Shown here one piece after another: positions 34,266 through 42,805 of a stretch of DNA of 64,000 bases (position 1 is its first letter; the number at the start of each line of letters is the position of its first letter). Below the pieces are notes generated by a model. It did no database searches and was not told the origin of the DNA. It saw nothing but the letters and a program-made list of their open reading frames with translations. Source of the stretch: Methylocaldum marinum (GTDB lineage Bacteria; Pseudomonadota; Gammaproteobacteria; Methylococcales; Methylococcaceae); the NCBI RefSeq assembly GCF_003584645.1, contig NZ_AP017928.1, positions 5,407,501-5,471,500 of the forward strand, given 5' to 3'. Position numbers and translations under genes: made by a program.

Positions 34266-36230
34266 ATGAAGAATAAGATCTCCGCCGCGTCGGCTGTCTC
34301 GATCCGGCTGGCGGTATTGCTCGCGGCGGCCGGCAGCGTACGGGCGGAAACCGGAAAGCCGGCGGCCGACGATGCCGTGGTGCTGGGCACGGTCAATGTA
34401 TCGGGGGTTGCGGCGCCGGATGATGTCATAGAAGTCGAGGATACGCCGTCCACGTCGATCAAGGACGTGTTCGAGAAGAACGTCTCGGTGGGTGTCGGCG
34501 GACCGACCGCGTTTTCGCAGAGAGTGTTCGTCAACGGTATCGAGGAAACCAACCTCAACGTGCAGATCGACGGGGCGCGGCAGGCGAACAATCTCTGGCA
34601 TCACAACACCAATCTGTTGATCGATCCCAACATGCTGAAGTCGGTGGGCGTCGACGCGGGCGTGGCGGCGGCCGACGCCGGCCCGGGCACGCTCGGCGGT
34701 TCACTGCGCTACGAAACCAGGGATGTCGACGATTTTCTGCCTGCCGGGCGAAACTTCGGTGCATTCCTCGGCGGCAGTTTCGCCAGCAATCTCAGTGCCT
34801 TCACCGAGTCCGGGGCGGCTTACGCTCGTGGCCACGGTTTCGAGGCGCTGGGCTATGCCTCCCACATCGAAGGCAAGGATTACGATGCCGGCGACGGCGA
34901 ACGGGTGCGGGGCACCGGCGCCAACCAGATCAGCGCTCTGGGCAAGGTGGCCTACACGAGCGAGGGTGGACATCGAATCGAAGCCTCGGGCCAGCATATG
35001 GTGGACGACGGCATCCGCCCCTTCCGGGCGAACTTCTCCTCGGCGCGCGGGCAGGCGATCTATAGCGAGAACACGTTCAAACGCACCACGGCCAATCTCA
35101 AGTACAGCACCCGGATGCCGGGCGAACTCTACGACCCGGAAATCCGGTTTTATTACAACGACACCTCGCTTTCCCGTCCGAGCCCAACCGGCGGTTTCCG
35201 CCCCGGCTATTTCAATTCCGCCATCGAGAGTTTCGGCATGACCGCCCTGAACCGGTTCAGGACACCGCTGGGCGAACTCACGGCGGGTATCGACTATTAC
35301 AACGACCGTGCGACGACCGACAACTTCAGGGATGCCGTGTTCGTCGAGACGTCCACCAACCTCGGCGGTTTCGCGCAACTCCGCAGCCGACCTCTGGATT
35401 GGGTGACGCTATCCACCGGTCTTCGCATCGATTCCCAGGAACTGGAATCGGTCGACCGGAAACGTTTCGAGAACACCGGCGCCAGTCCCAATGTCTCGCT
35501 GAGCCTGGCCGTCGCGCCGGGACTGACCCTGAAAGGCGGGTATGCCTACGTGTTCGGCGGCATTCCGCTTTCCGAGGCTGCCCTCTTCCACACCATGCCT
35601 TACTCCTCGTATTCCGACGACCTCGATCCGATGCGGTCGACCAACGCCAAGGTCGGGCTGAACTACACCATCGACGGATTCTGGGTGGAAGGCGAGGTGT
35701 TCTCGACCCGGATCCAGAACACGCCGATGTACGAGGAAGGTCCGGGCGTATTCAAGCGCATCAACGGCCCCGCGCTGAAAACCGAAGGATTCAATCTCGG
35801 CGCGGGTTATCAGATCGAGAACGCCGAGTTCGGCGCGCACTATACCCAGACGGAAGTGGAATTCGACCGCAGTCCGCTCGACACGACGGCTTTCTATCTC
35901 GGCTCGCCGGTCGGGGAAATCATCAAGCTGCACGGCGCTTACGCCTGGCCGGAAGCCGGCGTCAAGGTCGGCATGACGTCCGAGATCGCGATGCAATACG
36001 AGTACCCCAGGGATTCCGGCTTTCTCGATCTGGCGGGCTATCAGACCTACAACGTTTTCGCCCAGTGGCAGCCCTCGTTCTATCGCGGGCTTACCGTGCG
36101 CGCCGAGGTCAACAACCTGACCAACACCGACTACGTGGACCGCTACACCGCCGGTTCCTCCGCCAGCTTCATCGTCCCGCTGAAAAACCCGGGACGCAGT
36201 TTCCTGGTTTCCACCCGCATCGAGTTTTGA
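34266..36230 (+). CDS. TonB-dependent outer-membrane receptor, probably for a catecholate siderophore
   Basis: 654 residues with a signal peptide (KISAASAVSIRLAVLLAAAGSVRA). A plug domain follows (TPSTSIKDVFEKNVSVGVGG...VFVNGIEETNLNVQIDGARQ...GTLGGSLRYETRDVDDFL), then a 22-strand barrel ending in the aromatic C-terminus STRIEF. NLTNTDYVDRYT is the usual final-strand motif. It imports a ferric chelate using TonB/ExbBD energy. It is 7 bp upstream of the isochorismate synthase gene on the same strand, under the Fur-like box, so it presumably takes up the siderophore made by these genes. Intact. Confidence 0.9.
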   Translation: MKNKISAASAVSIRLAVLLAAAGSVRAETGKPAADDAVVLGTVNVSGVAAPDDVIEVEDTPSTSIKDVFEKNVSVGVGGPTAFSQRVFVNGIEETNLNVQIDGARQANNLWHHNTNLLIDPNMLKSVGVDAGVAAADAGPGTLGGSLRYETRDVDDFLPAGRNFGAFLGGSFASNLSAFTESGAAYARGHGFEALGYASHIEGKDYDAGDGERVRGTGANQISALGKVAYTSEGGHRIEASGQHMVDDGIRPFRANFSSARGQAIYSENTFKRTTANLKYSTRMPGELYDPEIRFYYNDTSLSRPSPTGGFRPGYFNSAIESFGMTALNRFRTPLGELTAGIDYYNDRATTDNFRDAVFVETSTNLGGFAQLRSRPLDWVTLSTGLRIDSQELESVDRKRFENTGASPNVSLSLAVAPGLTLKGGYAYVFGGIPLSEAALFHTMPYSSYSDDLDPMRSTNAKVGLNYTIDGFWVEGEVFSTRIQNTPMYEEGPGVFKRINGPALKTEGFNLGAGYQIENAEFGAHYTQTEVEFDRSPLDTTAFYLGSPVGEIIKLHGAYAWPEAGVKVGMTSEIAMQYEYPRDSGFLDLAGYQTYNVFAQWQPSFYRGLTVRAEVNNLTNTDYVDRYTAGSSASFIVPLKNPGRSFLVSTRIEF

Positions 36231-36237
36231 GGTGCCT

Positions 36238-37458
36238 ATGCATAACGAGACACAGCCCCATCTCCCGACGCACGATGACGAAGACTCGTCGGAGGCGTTA
36301 TCCGCGGATGCCCTGTTGCGCGCTTACGGCAAAGAATCCAGCTTCTTTTTCGCGTCGCCCGGCGCCACCTGGCTGGGGCGGGGAATCCTGGCGAGTCTGC
36401 CGATTCGCGCCGGCGCATCCCTGGACGACGCTCTGCCCCGGCTGTTCGGGCAAGCGCGAGACCGTGGCGTGCAACGGCCGATCGTGGTGGGAGCGCTGCC
36501 GTTCGATCCCGAAGCCGCGCCGATACTCTACATCCCCGAACGGCTCGAACGCGCCGGCCGGCTGCGGCATACGCAGCCGGCGGCCACAGAGTCCGCGCTG
36601 AGCGGCTGCACGACCAACGAATTTCCGCCGCCGGCTGCCTATGCCGCCGGCGTGCGGGAAGCGCTCACGCTCATGCGGGAAACGGCTCTGAAGAAAGTGG
36701 TGCTGTCGAGAACGCTCGATGTCGTCGGCGAGTGCGACATCGACCAGGCTCGACTGCTGCGCAATCTCGCTTGCCGTAATCCGGCCGGCTATACGTTCGC
36801 CGTCAATCTGCCGCCCACGTTACGCGGATTCACGCCGCGCCGTCTGATCGGCGCCAGCCCCGAACTCCTGGTCAGGCGCACCGGCGCGAGAGTACTCGCC
36901 AATCCCATCGCCGGTACCGCGCCGCGCAGCGCCGATCCCGACGAGGACCGGGCGCGCGCGGAAGCGCTGCTCCGCTCCGCCAAGGACCGGCACGAACATG
37001 CGCTGGTGGTCGAAGCGGTGGTGGACGCTCTAAGACCGTACTGCCGGATCATCGACTGCCCGCCTGCGCCCGAGCTGATCAGCACGGCCAGATTGTGGCA
37101 TCTCTCGACGCGGGTTCGGGGCGAGCTGCGCGATCCCGCCGCGACCGCGATCGAACTCGCGCGGGCGTTACATCCAACACCGGCGGTCTGCGGCGAACCG
37201 CGCGCTCTGGCGCGGCAGGCGATCGGCCGGCTCGAACACTTCTCCCGCGGTTTGTTCACCGGGCTGGTGGGCTGGTGCGATGCCGAGGGCGACGGCGAAT
37301 GGGCAGTAACGATACGCTGCGCGGAAGTCGAAGGCGGCCGCGCCCGCCTCTACGCCGGGGCCGGCATCGTGCCGGACTCCGATCCCTGGCTCGAGGTCGC
37401 GGAGACCGCGGCCAAGTTCCGCACCCTGCTCGACGCCCTGACGGGAGGGAACGCATGA
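36238..37458 (+). CDS. Isochorismate synthase (DhbC/EntC/VibC-like)
   Basis: 406 residues. It converts chorismate to isochorismate, the first step to 2,3-dihydroxybenzoate. The chorismate-binding motifs are present: KKVVLSRTLDV, ANPIAGTAPRSADPDED, HALVVEAVVDALRPYC, HLSTRVRGEL, HPTPAVCGEPR and GLFTGLVGW. The ATG at 36238 or the GTG at 36232 could start it; both lie just after the receptor stop. It ends in ATGA, overlapping the ligase start. This siderophore-type context argues against the menaquinone paralogue MenF. Confidence 0.92.
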   Translation: MHNETQPHLPTHDDEDSSEALSADALLRAYGKESSFFFASPGATWLGRGILASLPIRAGASLDDALPRLFGQARDRGVQRPIVVGALPFDPEAAPILYIPERLERAGRLRHTQPAATESALSGCTTNEFPPPAAYAAGVREALTLMRETALKKVVLSRTLDVVGECDIDQARLLRNLACRNPAGYTFAVNLPPTLRGFTPRRLIGASPELLVRRTGARVLANPIAGTAPRSADPDEDRARAEALLRSAKDRHEHALVVEAVVDALRPYCRIIDCPPAPELISTARLWHLSTRVRGELRDPAATAIELARALHPTPAVCGEPRALARQAIGRLEHFSRGLFTGLVGWCDAEGDGEWAVTIRCAEVEGGRARLYAGAGIVPDSDPWLEVAETAAKFRTLLDALTGGNA

Positions 37459-39089
37459 GCGGCGCCGATTTCACGCCCTGGCCGGAAGATCTCGCCCGCG
37501 AATACCGCGAGCGCGGCTGGTGGCGCGGTCAAACGCTCGGCGCCTTCTTGCGCGAACTCGCGGAGCGCCACGGCGAGCGGACGGCCTTGGTCTGCGGCGA
37601 GCGGCGCTGGTCGTATCGGGAGCTGGACCGGCGCGCGGATCGCCTTGCCGCGGGACTTCTGGCCCTCGGCCTCGTGCCGGGCGAACGGGTGGTCGTGCAA
37701 TTACCGAATATCGCGGAATTCTTCGCCGTCTGCTTCGCCTGCTTCCGGCTCGGCCTGATTCCGGTGCTGGCCCTGCCGGGCCACAGGCGCGCCGAGATCG
37801 GCGCGTTCTGCGAAGTGGCAGAAGCCTCGGCTTACGTGATCGCCGACCGTCACGAGGGCTACGATTACCGGAATCTCGCGCGCGAAGTCCTCGCTCTGGC
37901 GCCGAGTCTGCGCCATGTCATCGTGGCGGGCGAAGCCGCTGAATTCACGTCGCTGGACAGCTTGTACGCCGAGCCGCGAGCACTGCCCGACCCCGACGCC
38001 GGCGTGATCGCTCTATTGCAGCTTTCGGGCGGCAGCACCGGCACCCCGAAGCTGATCCCCCGCACCCACGACGATTATCTCTACAGCGTGCGCGCCAGCG
38101 TCGACATCTGCCGCTTCGACGCCGATACCGCCTTTCTGGCGGCACTACCGGTGGCCCACAACTTTCCGCTGAGCTCGCCGGGCACGCTCGGCACGCTGCA
38201 TGCGGGCGGCCGCATCGTGTTGCTGCCGCGGCCCGATCCCGCCGCCGCATTTGCGCTGATCGCCGCCGAATCGGTCACCCACGTGGCCCTGGTTCCCGCG
38301 CTGCTGCTGGTCTGGCTGGAAGCCGTGCGCGGCCAGCGTCCGACACTGGACAGCCTGCGTCTGGTGCAAGTGGGCGGCGCCAGCCTGGCGCCGGAGGTGG
38401 CTCGGCGGGTACGGCCGACCTTCGGCTGCACGCTGCAACAAGTGTTCGGCATGGCGGAAGGACTGGTCAACTACACGCGCCTGGACGACGACGAAGCCGT
38501 CGTCATGGAAACCCAGGGCCGACCGATCTCCCCCGGCGACGAAATCCGCATCGTCGACGACGAGGACCTCGACCTGCCCGAGTGCGAAACCGGGCACCTC
38601 CTGACCCGCGGCCCCTACACCATCCGCGGCTACTGGCGCGCCGACGAGTACAACCGGCTTGCCTTTACCGGCGACGGCTTCTACCGTACAGGCGACCTCG
38701 TACGGCGCCGCCCCGACGGCAATCTTCAAGTGATGGGGCGGGCCAAGGACCAGATCAACCGTGCGGGCGAGAAGATCGCCGCCGAGGAAGTCGAGCGGTA
38801 TCTGCTGAGCCATCCGCAGGTACGCAACGCCGCGCTGGTTTCGATCCCGGATGCCTGGCTCGGCGAACGCAGCTGCGCTTTCGTCGAGCTGGCCGGGACC
38901 GCCACGGAGCCACCGGCTCGGCTCGCGCTGGATCTCAAGCTGCATCTGCGCGATCGCTGCGGCCTGGCGATCCACAAGATTCCGGACCGATTCGAATTCG
39001 TCGATCATCTTCCACTCACCGCGCCGGGCAAGGTCGCCAAGCAGCAGCTGCGACTCATGGCCGGCGCCACGAAGAGGAGCACGTCATGA
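37455..39089 (+). CDS. 2,3-dihydroxybenzoate-AMP ligase (DhbE/EntE/VibE-like)
   Basis: 544 residues. The adenylating enzyme activates 2,3-dihydroxybenzoate and loads it on the aryl carrier protein. Core motifs: LQLSGGSTGTPKLIPRTH (P-loop), ALPVAHNFPLSSPG (aryl-acid pocket, including the Asn/His region seen in DhbE/EntE), QVFGMAEGLVNYTR, FYRTGDLVRRRPDG and the C-terminal catalytic lysine region PLTAPGKVAKQQL. MSGADFTPWPEDLAREYRERGWW is the normal N-terminus; the longer upstream frame overlaps dhbC. It overlaps genes on both sides by 4 bp. Confidence 0.94.
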   Translation: MSGADFTPWPEDLAREYRERGWWRGQTLGAFLRELAERHGERTALVCGERRWSYRELDRRADRLAAGLLALGLVPGERVVVQLPNIAEFFAVCFACFRLGLIPVLALPGHRRAEIGAFCEVAEASAYVIADRHEGYDYRNLAREVLALAPSLRHVIVAGEAAEFTSLDSLYAEPRALPDPDAGVIALLQLSGGSTGTPKLIPRTHDDYLYSVRASVDICRFDADTAFLAALPVAHNFPLSSPGTLGTLHAGGRIVLLPRPDPAAAFALIAAESVTHVALVPALLLVWLEAVRGQRPTLDSLRLVQVGGASLAPEVARRVRPTFGCTLQQVFGMAEGLVNYTRLDDDEAVVMETQGRPISPGDEIRIVDDEDLDLPECETGHLLTRGPYTIRGYWRADEYNRLAFTGDGFYRTGDLVRRRPDGNLQVMGRAKDQINRAGEKIAAEEVERYLLSHPQVRNAALVSIPDAWLGERSCAFVELAGTATEPPARLALDLKLHLRDRCGLAIHKIPDRFEFVDHLPLTAPGKVAKQQLRLMAGATKRSTS

Positions 39090-39964
39090 GCATTCCCCGC
39101 ATCGCCCCGTATGAGATACCGCACGAGTTCCCCGAAGGCAAGGTCGCCTGGCGGATCGAGCCGACGCGCGCCGCACTGCTGGTGCACGATCTGCAGCAAT
39201 ACTTCCTGGATTTCTACGATCCGACGCAGCCGCCCGTCCCGGAGCTTCTGGACCGCTGCGCCCGCCTGATCGCCGCGGCCCGAACGACCGGCATTCCGGT
39301 GTTCTACACCGCGCAGCCCGGCGGGCAGGCGCCCGAGGACCGCGCCTTGCTGAACGATTTCTGGGGCGACGGCATTCCCGACCGGCCCGAATCGACGCGC
39401 ATTGTGGACGCGGTTACGCCCCAGCCCGGCGACACCGTGCTGACCAAATGCCGCTACAGCGCGTTCAAGCGCTCCGACCTGGAAGCGCGGCTGCGCGGAA
39501 TGGGCCGCGACCAGTTGCTGATCTGCGGGGTGTACGCCCACATCGGCTGCCTGATGACCGCGGCGGAAGCCTTCATGCTCGACATCCAGCCCTTTCTGAT
39601 CGGCGACGCGCTCGCCGATTTCTCGCGCGAGGATCACGAGCAGGCGCTGCACTACGCCGCTGGCCGTTGCGCGCGGGTTTGCGGGACCGAGGACGCCGTG
39701 CGGGCGCTGACCGGCGAGGAACTCACCCTGGAATCGCTCAGGGTCGAGATCGCCGAGCAAATGGGAATCGACCCCGGCCTACTTGGCGATCACGACGATC
39801 TGCTCCTCATGGGGCTGGATTCGGTGAACCTCATGATGCTGATGGAACGCTGGCGTCAGCGCGGCTGGCACGCGGAATTCGCCGATCTGGTGACGATGCC
39901 GACGCTGGCAGCCTGGCATATCCTCCTCGGCTCCGCGCCCGGCACGGCCCGGGCAGCGGCATGA
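39086..39964 (+). CDS. Isochorismatase with aryl carrier domain (DhbB/EntB/VibB-like)
   Basis: 292 residues in two domains. Residues 1 to about 210 form the isochorismatase (RAALLVHDLQQYFLDFY with catalytic Asp, VLTKCRYSAFKRSDLE, LLICGVYAHIGCLMTAAEAFM), which hydrolyses isochorismate to 2,3-dihydro-2,3-dihydroxybenzoate. Residues about 215-285 form an aryl carrier protein whose phosphopantetheine serine sits in LLLMGLDSVNLMMLMERW. It therefore makes the precursor and carries the activated acid. The dehydrogenase (EntA/DhbA/VibA) for the next step is not in the cluster. It overlaps the ligase and the condensation gene by 4 bp. Confidence 0.94.
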   Translation: MSIPRIAPYEIPHEFPEGKVAWRIEPTRAALLVHDLQQYFLDFYDPTQPPVPELLDRCARLIAAARTTGIPVFYTAQPGGQAPEDRALLNDFWGDGIPDRPESTRIVDAVTPQPGDTVLTKCRYSAFKRSDLEARLRGMGRDQLLICGVYAHIGCLMTAAEAFMLDIQPFLIGDALADFSREDHEQALHYAAGRCARVCGTEDAVRALTGEELTLESLRVEIAEQMGIDPGLLGDHDDLLLMGLDSVNLMMLMERWRQRGWHAEFADLVTMPTLAAWHILLGSAPGTARAAA

Positions 39965-41250
39965 CGGCCGTGGGCGGCGCCTCGCCGCTGACCCAGGCTC
40001 AACTCGGCGTACTTCTCGGGCAGCAACTCGCGGGCGACGACAGCGTCTTTCACGCCGCGGAATGCACGGAACTGGAAGGCCCGTTCGATCCCGTCCTGTT
40101 CGAACGGGCGGTGCACGCGACCTTGTGCGAAGCGACATCCCTGCACGTCCGCATCGTCAAGCACGACGGCGGCTACGAGCAGCAGCGCATCGCGCCGCGC
40201 CTCCCCGCCCTCGCGGTCGAAACCGTCGAAAGGTACTCCGACAGCGATTTCGCCACCGAGCTCTCGGCGCAACTGATCCGGCCTTTCGATCCCGAGACGG
40301 GGTACCTCTACGACCACCGTCTCTACCGCCGCGCCCCGGATCGCCATGTCTGGCTGCACCGAGCCCATCACCTGCTGCTGGACGGCTACGGTTTTCAACT
40401 CATCGCGCGCCGCGTCGCCGCGCATTACGGCGCGCTGGTGTCGGGCGAGACCGCGCCGCCGGCCGTGTTCGGCGATCTCGGCCCGGTGGTGGAGGCCGAC
40501 GGGGCTTACCAGGATTCGCCGGATCGGGAAACCGATCGGCGATTCTGGCTCGATACGCTGGCGGGACTGTCGCCCAAATCCTTGTGCCCAAATACGGTCA
40601 CCGGCATAGGCCGAGGCCGGCGCATCGGCGGCGAGCTACCCGCGCCAACCGTCGCTCGCCTAAAAACGCGCGCGCCGGAACTCAATCTGAGCTGGCCCGA
40701 ACTCCTGATCGCCGGATTCGCTGCTTTTCTCGCCGTGCACGGTCATGGCCGCGACGTGGTACTGGGCATGACAAACATGATGCGGCACAGCGGAACGGTG
40801 GCGCGCACGCCATGCAGCGCGATGAACGTGATGCCGCTGCCTGTGCTGAACGCAGAAAAGCAATCGCTGGCCGCCATTGCCGAAGCCGTGCGTCGGGATC
40901 TGCCGCGACTACGCCAACATCAGCGCTACCGCTTCGAGCATCTGGAATTCGACCTCGAAAGAGCCGGCTACCCCCACGGCCTGCTCGGCACCGAGATCAA
41001 CATCATGCCCTTCGAACCGCCAAACCGGTTCGGCCCTTGCCGCGCCCACACCCGGACCCTCGCGGCCGGACCGGTGGAAGACCTGGCGGCGGTCTTCATG
41101 GCCCGCGGCAATGCGATCGTCCTCGACCTCGACGGCCGACCGGAAAACTACGACGACGTGACGCTTCGAATCCACTGGCAGCGGATCGCCGCCTTCCTCG
41201 CGCGGGCGCTGGACCGCCCCAGGGCGCCAGTCGTCGACTTGGCGGCTTGA
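39961..41250 (+). CDS. Free-standing NRPS condensation domain (VibH-like)
   Basis: 429 residues consisting only of a condensation domain. The N-terminal LTQAQLGVLLGQQL motif, the active-site HHLLLDG (His136, His137, Asp141, Gly142), DRRFWLDTLAG, VLGMTNMMRHSGTVARTPCSAMNVMPL and RQHQRYRFEHLEFDL follow in the usual order. No adenylation, thiolation or thioesterase domain follows; the stop comes at the C-A linker position. It could be the stump of an EntF-like synthetase, but the length and clean stop also equal VibH, which joins DHB-VibB to a free polyamine. I favour VibH-like activity without proof. A dispersed repeat and a group II intron remnant lie directly downstream. Confidence 0.88.
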   Translation: MTAVGGASPLTQAQLGVLLGQQLAGDDSVFHAAECTELEGPFDPVLFERAVHATLCEATSLHVRIVKHDGGYEQQRIAPRLPALAVETVERYSDSDFATELSAQLIRPFDPETGYLYDHRLYRRAPDRHVWLHRAHHLLLDGYGFQLIARRVAAHYGALVSGETAPPAVFGDLGPVVEADGAYQDSPDRETDRRFWLDTLAGLSPKSLCPNTVTGIGRGRRIGGELPAPTVARLKTRAPELNLSWPELLIAGFAAFLAVHGHGRDVVLGMTNMMRHSGTVARTPCSAMNVMPLPVLNAEKQSLAAIAEAVRRDLPRLRQHQRYRFEHLEFDLERAGYPHGLLGTEINIMPFEPPNRFGPCRAHTRTLAAGPVEDLAAVFMARGNAIVLDLDGRPENYDDVTLRIHWQRIAAFLARALDRPRAPVVDLAA

Positions 41251-41294
41251 ATTCTGGGCTTTACTCCCCGGTTAGGCTGGCCAGAGCGTGTCCG

Positions 41295-41394
41295 TCTCGC
41301 TCCTATGGCAAAACAGGCTTGGCGAAAGTCGTCGGCGCCTTCGGTTCGAGCGAATTGCTTCAGCCATTTGTAGGTCGGCAATCCTTTGCCGACG
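41295..41394 (+). repeat. ~100-bp dispersed repeat, copy 2
   Basis: Matches 23874-23974 over its length (AAACAGGCTTGGCG, GGCGCCTTCGGTTCGAGCG, then the GTAGGTCGGCAA hairpin), with scattered differences. The intron-encoded protein remnant begins six bases after it. Confidence 0.85.
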
Positions 41395-41399
41395 AAAAC

Positions 41400-42004
41400 G
41401 CACTGAAGACAAAACGCTACCGGGCCAAACGGGTCCGACGCTGCTACATCCCCAAGGAAAACGGCGGCGAACGCCCGCTGGGGATCCCCGCTCTGGAAGA
41501 CCAGTGGGTGCAGCTCGCCTGCGCCAAGCTGTTGGGCGCCATCTACGAGCAGGACTTCCTGCCCGTCAGTTATGGCTACCGTCCCGGGCGAGGGGCCAAG
41601 GATGCGGTTGGCGATCTCGGGTTCAACCTTCAATACGGCAAGATTGGACACGGGGTGGAGGCCGACATCAAAGGCTTCTTCGACACCATCGATCACGACT
41701 GGCGACTGGAAATGTTGAGCCTGCGGATCGACGACCGGGCTTTTCTCAACCTCATCCGTAAATGGCTGAAGGCGGGCATACTGGACACCGACGGGCAGGT
41801 ACTGCACCCGGTGACCGGGACCCCGCAAGGCGGCATCGTGTCGCCGATACCGGGACGATTCAGTGTGCCTTCAAGTGGCTCAATCGTCGGGGTGGGAAGC
41901 GGAGCAGCTTTAACTGGGCTCAGTTCAGCGCAGCGCTGGAGAAGTTAAACGTGGTTTTGCCCCGGACAACCGAGAAGCGGCGCGAGCCTGTGGCCTTTGT
42001 ATAA
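41400..42004 (+). pseudogene. Group II intron reverse transcriptase/maturase fragment
   Basis: The first part reads KTKRYRAKRVRRCYIPKENGGERPLGIPALEDQWVQLACAKLL...YGYRPGRGAKDA...EADIKGFFDTIDHDW...TGTPQGGIVSP, the RT motifs before the catalytic YADD. At about 41850 the sequence jumps, in another frame, to the maturase C-terminus (CAFKWLNRRGGKRSSFNWAQFSAALEKLN...PVAFV, stop at 42004). The YADD segment, thumb and most of domain X are deleted. A retron is excluded by the GIIM-type C-terminus and the adjacent domain V. Confidence 0.88.
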
Positions 42005-42035
42005 CAACGCGCTCGTCGCGAAGGCGAGTACAACC

Positions 42036-42104
42036 GAGGAACCGGATGCGGAAAATCGCACGTCCGGGTCTGTGCGGGGGGCGCCCGGTAACGGGCGTTC
42101 CTAC
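42036..42104 (+). ncRNA. Group II intron domains V and VI (remnant)
   Basis: GAGGAACCGGATGCGGAAAA at 42036 pairs with TCGCACGTCCGGGTC to form a domain V hairpin with the catalytic-triad side of the family. A G-rich domain VI-like hairpin, GGGGGGCGCCCGGTAACGGG, follows to 42104. Boundaries are by eye. Confidence 0.7.
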
Positions 42105-42127
42105 CGCGAGAGCTCTTGAGTACAAAA

Positions 42128-42142
42128 AGCACACAATGTGCT
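42128..42142. promoter_or_regulatory. Palindromic operator/promoter region of the toxin-antitoxin pair
   Basis: AGCACACAATGTGCT is a 6-bp inverted repeat with a 3-nt spacer, 11 bp before the toxin ATG. TTGAGT (42116) and TACACT (42142) may be -35/-10 elements, though the 20-bp spacing is long. Toxin-antitoxin pairs with a ribbon-helix-helix antitoxin usually bind such a palindrome to repress themselves. Confidence 0.55.
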
Positions 42143-42153
42143 ACACTCTGCTC

Positions 42154-42432
42154 ATGAAACCCATCACATGGAACCCAGAGAAGAACAAGCTTCTCCAAGA
42201 GGAAAGGAACATCTCGTTCGAGGATGTGGTTTTGCACATCTCGATTGGAGGCATCCTGGATACGTTCGAGCATCCGAATCAGGAACGGTATCCGGGCCAG
42301 CAGATTCATGTGATTGAAATAGAGGGGTACGCCTATCTCGTGCCCTTTGTAGAATCGGAAGATGAAGTTTTTCTGAAAACGATCATTCCGAGCCGGAAAG
42401 CGACCAAAACCTATTTGAGAGGTCCGAAATGA
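42154..42432 (+). CDS. BrnT-like ribonuclease toxin (type II toxin-antitoxin)
   Basis: A 92-residue protein, MKPITWNPEKNKLLQEERNISFEDVVLHI, with the N-terminal WNPEKN and FEDV pattern and a C-terminal YLVPFVESEDEVFLKTIIPSRKATKTY, typical of the BrnT/DUF4258-like fold (small RelE-like RNase). It is followed by a ribbon-helix-helix protein with 4-bp overlap (ATGA), toxin first as in BrnTA. The longer upstream frame has no ribosome-binding site. The pair ends directly at an attC site, so it is an integron-type cassette; such pairs often stabilise cassette arrays. The activity is inferred. Confidence 0.82.
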   Translation: MKPITWNPEKNKLLQEERNISFEDVVLHISIGGILDTFEHPNQERYPGQQIHVIEIEGYAYLVPFVESEDEVFLKTIIPSRKATKTYLRGPK

Positions 42433-42701
42433 GCAGGCTGGATAAAGAAGAGCAGGAAATTCTGGACGCGTTCGATGCTGGGGAGTTACAGCGGGCACCA
42501 GATATTGAGGATCGAAGAGCTCGGCATCAACAGTACGCCGAGGCCATGTTCAAGAGAGATGCCCGCATCAACATAAGGCTTTCTTCCAAGGACCTTCGTG
42601 GGCTGCAGAAGAAAGCGCTGGCTGAGGGTATTCCCTACCAAACGCTTGTTGCCAGTATCCTCCACAAATATGTCGAAGGCCGCTTGCATGAGGATCGGTA
42701 G
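42429..42701 (+). CDS. CopG/BrnA-like antitoxin
   Basis: 90 residues. The acidic N-terminal half (LDKEEQEILDAFDAGELQRAPDIEDRR) would wrap the toxin. The C-terminal half (RINIRLSSKDLRGLQKKALAEGIPYQTLVASILHKYVEGRL) is a ribbon-helix-helix DNA-binding segment. The start overlaps the toxin stop by 4 bp. It probably represses the operon through the palindrome at 42128. The stop codon coincides with the start of the attC site. Confidence 0.85.
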   Translation: MSRLDKEEQEILDAFDAGELQRAPDIEDRRARHQQYAEAMFKRDARINIRLSSKDLRGLQKKALAEGIPYQTLVASILHKYVEGRLHEDR

Positions 42702-42777
42702 CTAACCAGGCCATGCACCGGATGCCAAAACCTCCGCTTCGCTGCGGCTTTGTCACCGGTGATGGCTGGCGTTAGCT
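42700..42777 (+). other. Integron attC site (toxin-antitoxin cassette)
   Basis: It starts AGCTAACCAGGCCATGCACCGG and ends CACCGGTGATGGCTGGCGTTAGCT. The ends fold on each other (GCTAAC/GTTAGC; GCCATGCACCGG against CCGGTGATGGC) with one extra unpaired G, the hallmark extrahelical base. A central stem CCGCTTCGCTGCGG completes it. 78 bp, oriented with the cassette genes. Confidence 0.88.
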
Positions 42778-42805
42778 GCCTGCTTGAATCGAGATCGGAG
42801 AAACG

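Larger units (their letters stand above)
41400..42110 (+). mobile_element. Group II intron remnant (internally deleted, 5' end lost)
   Basis: It is made of a truncated reverse transcriptase reading frame (41400-42004) and the 3' ribozyme domains V-VI (42036-42104). The 5' ribozyme domains I-IV are missing; the remnant starts inside the RT domain, right after a dispersed repeat. It cannot splice or move on its own. Confidence 0.8.

Noticed and set aside
39448..39960. N-terminal extension of the condensation protein across the isochorismatase gene
   Set aside because: The extension is an arginine-rich shadow of the overlapping gene. The ATG at 39961 with ATGA overlap and the LTQAQLGVLL motif mark the real start.
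41400..42004. Retron or diversity-generating reverse transcriptase
   Set aside because: The sequence has group II intron RT motifs, a maturase C-terminus and an adjacent domain V. No msr/msd or variable repeat is seen.
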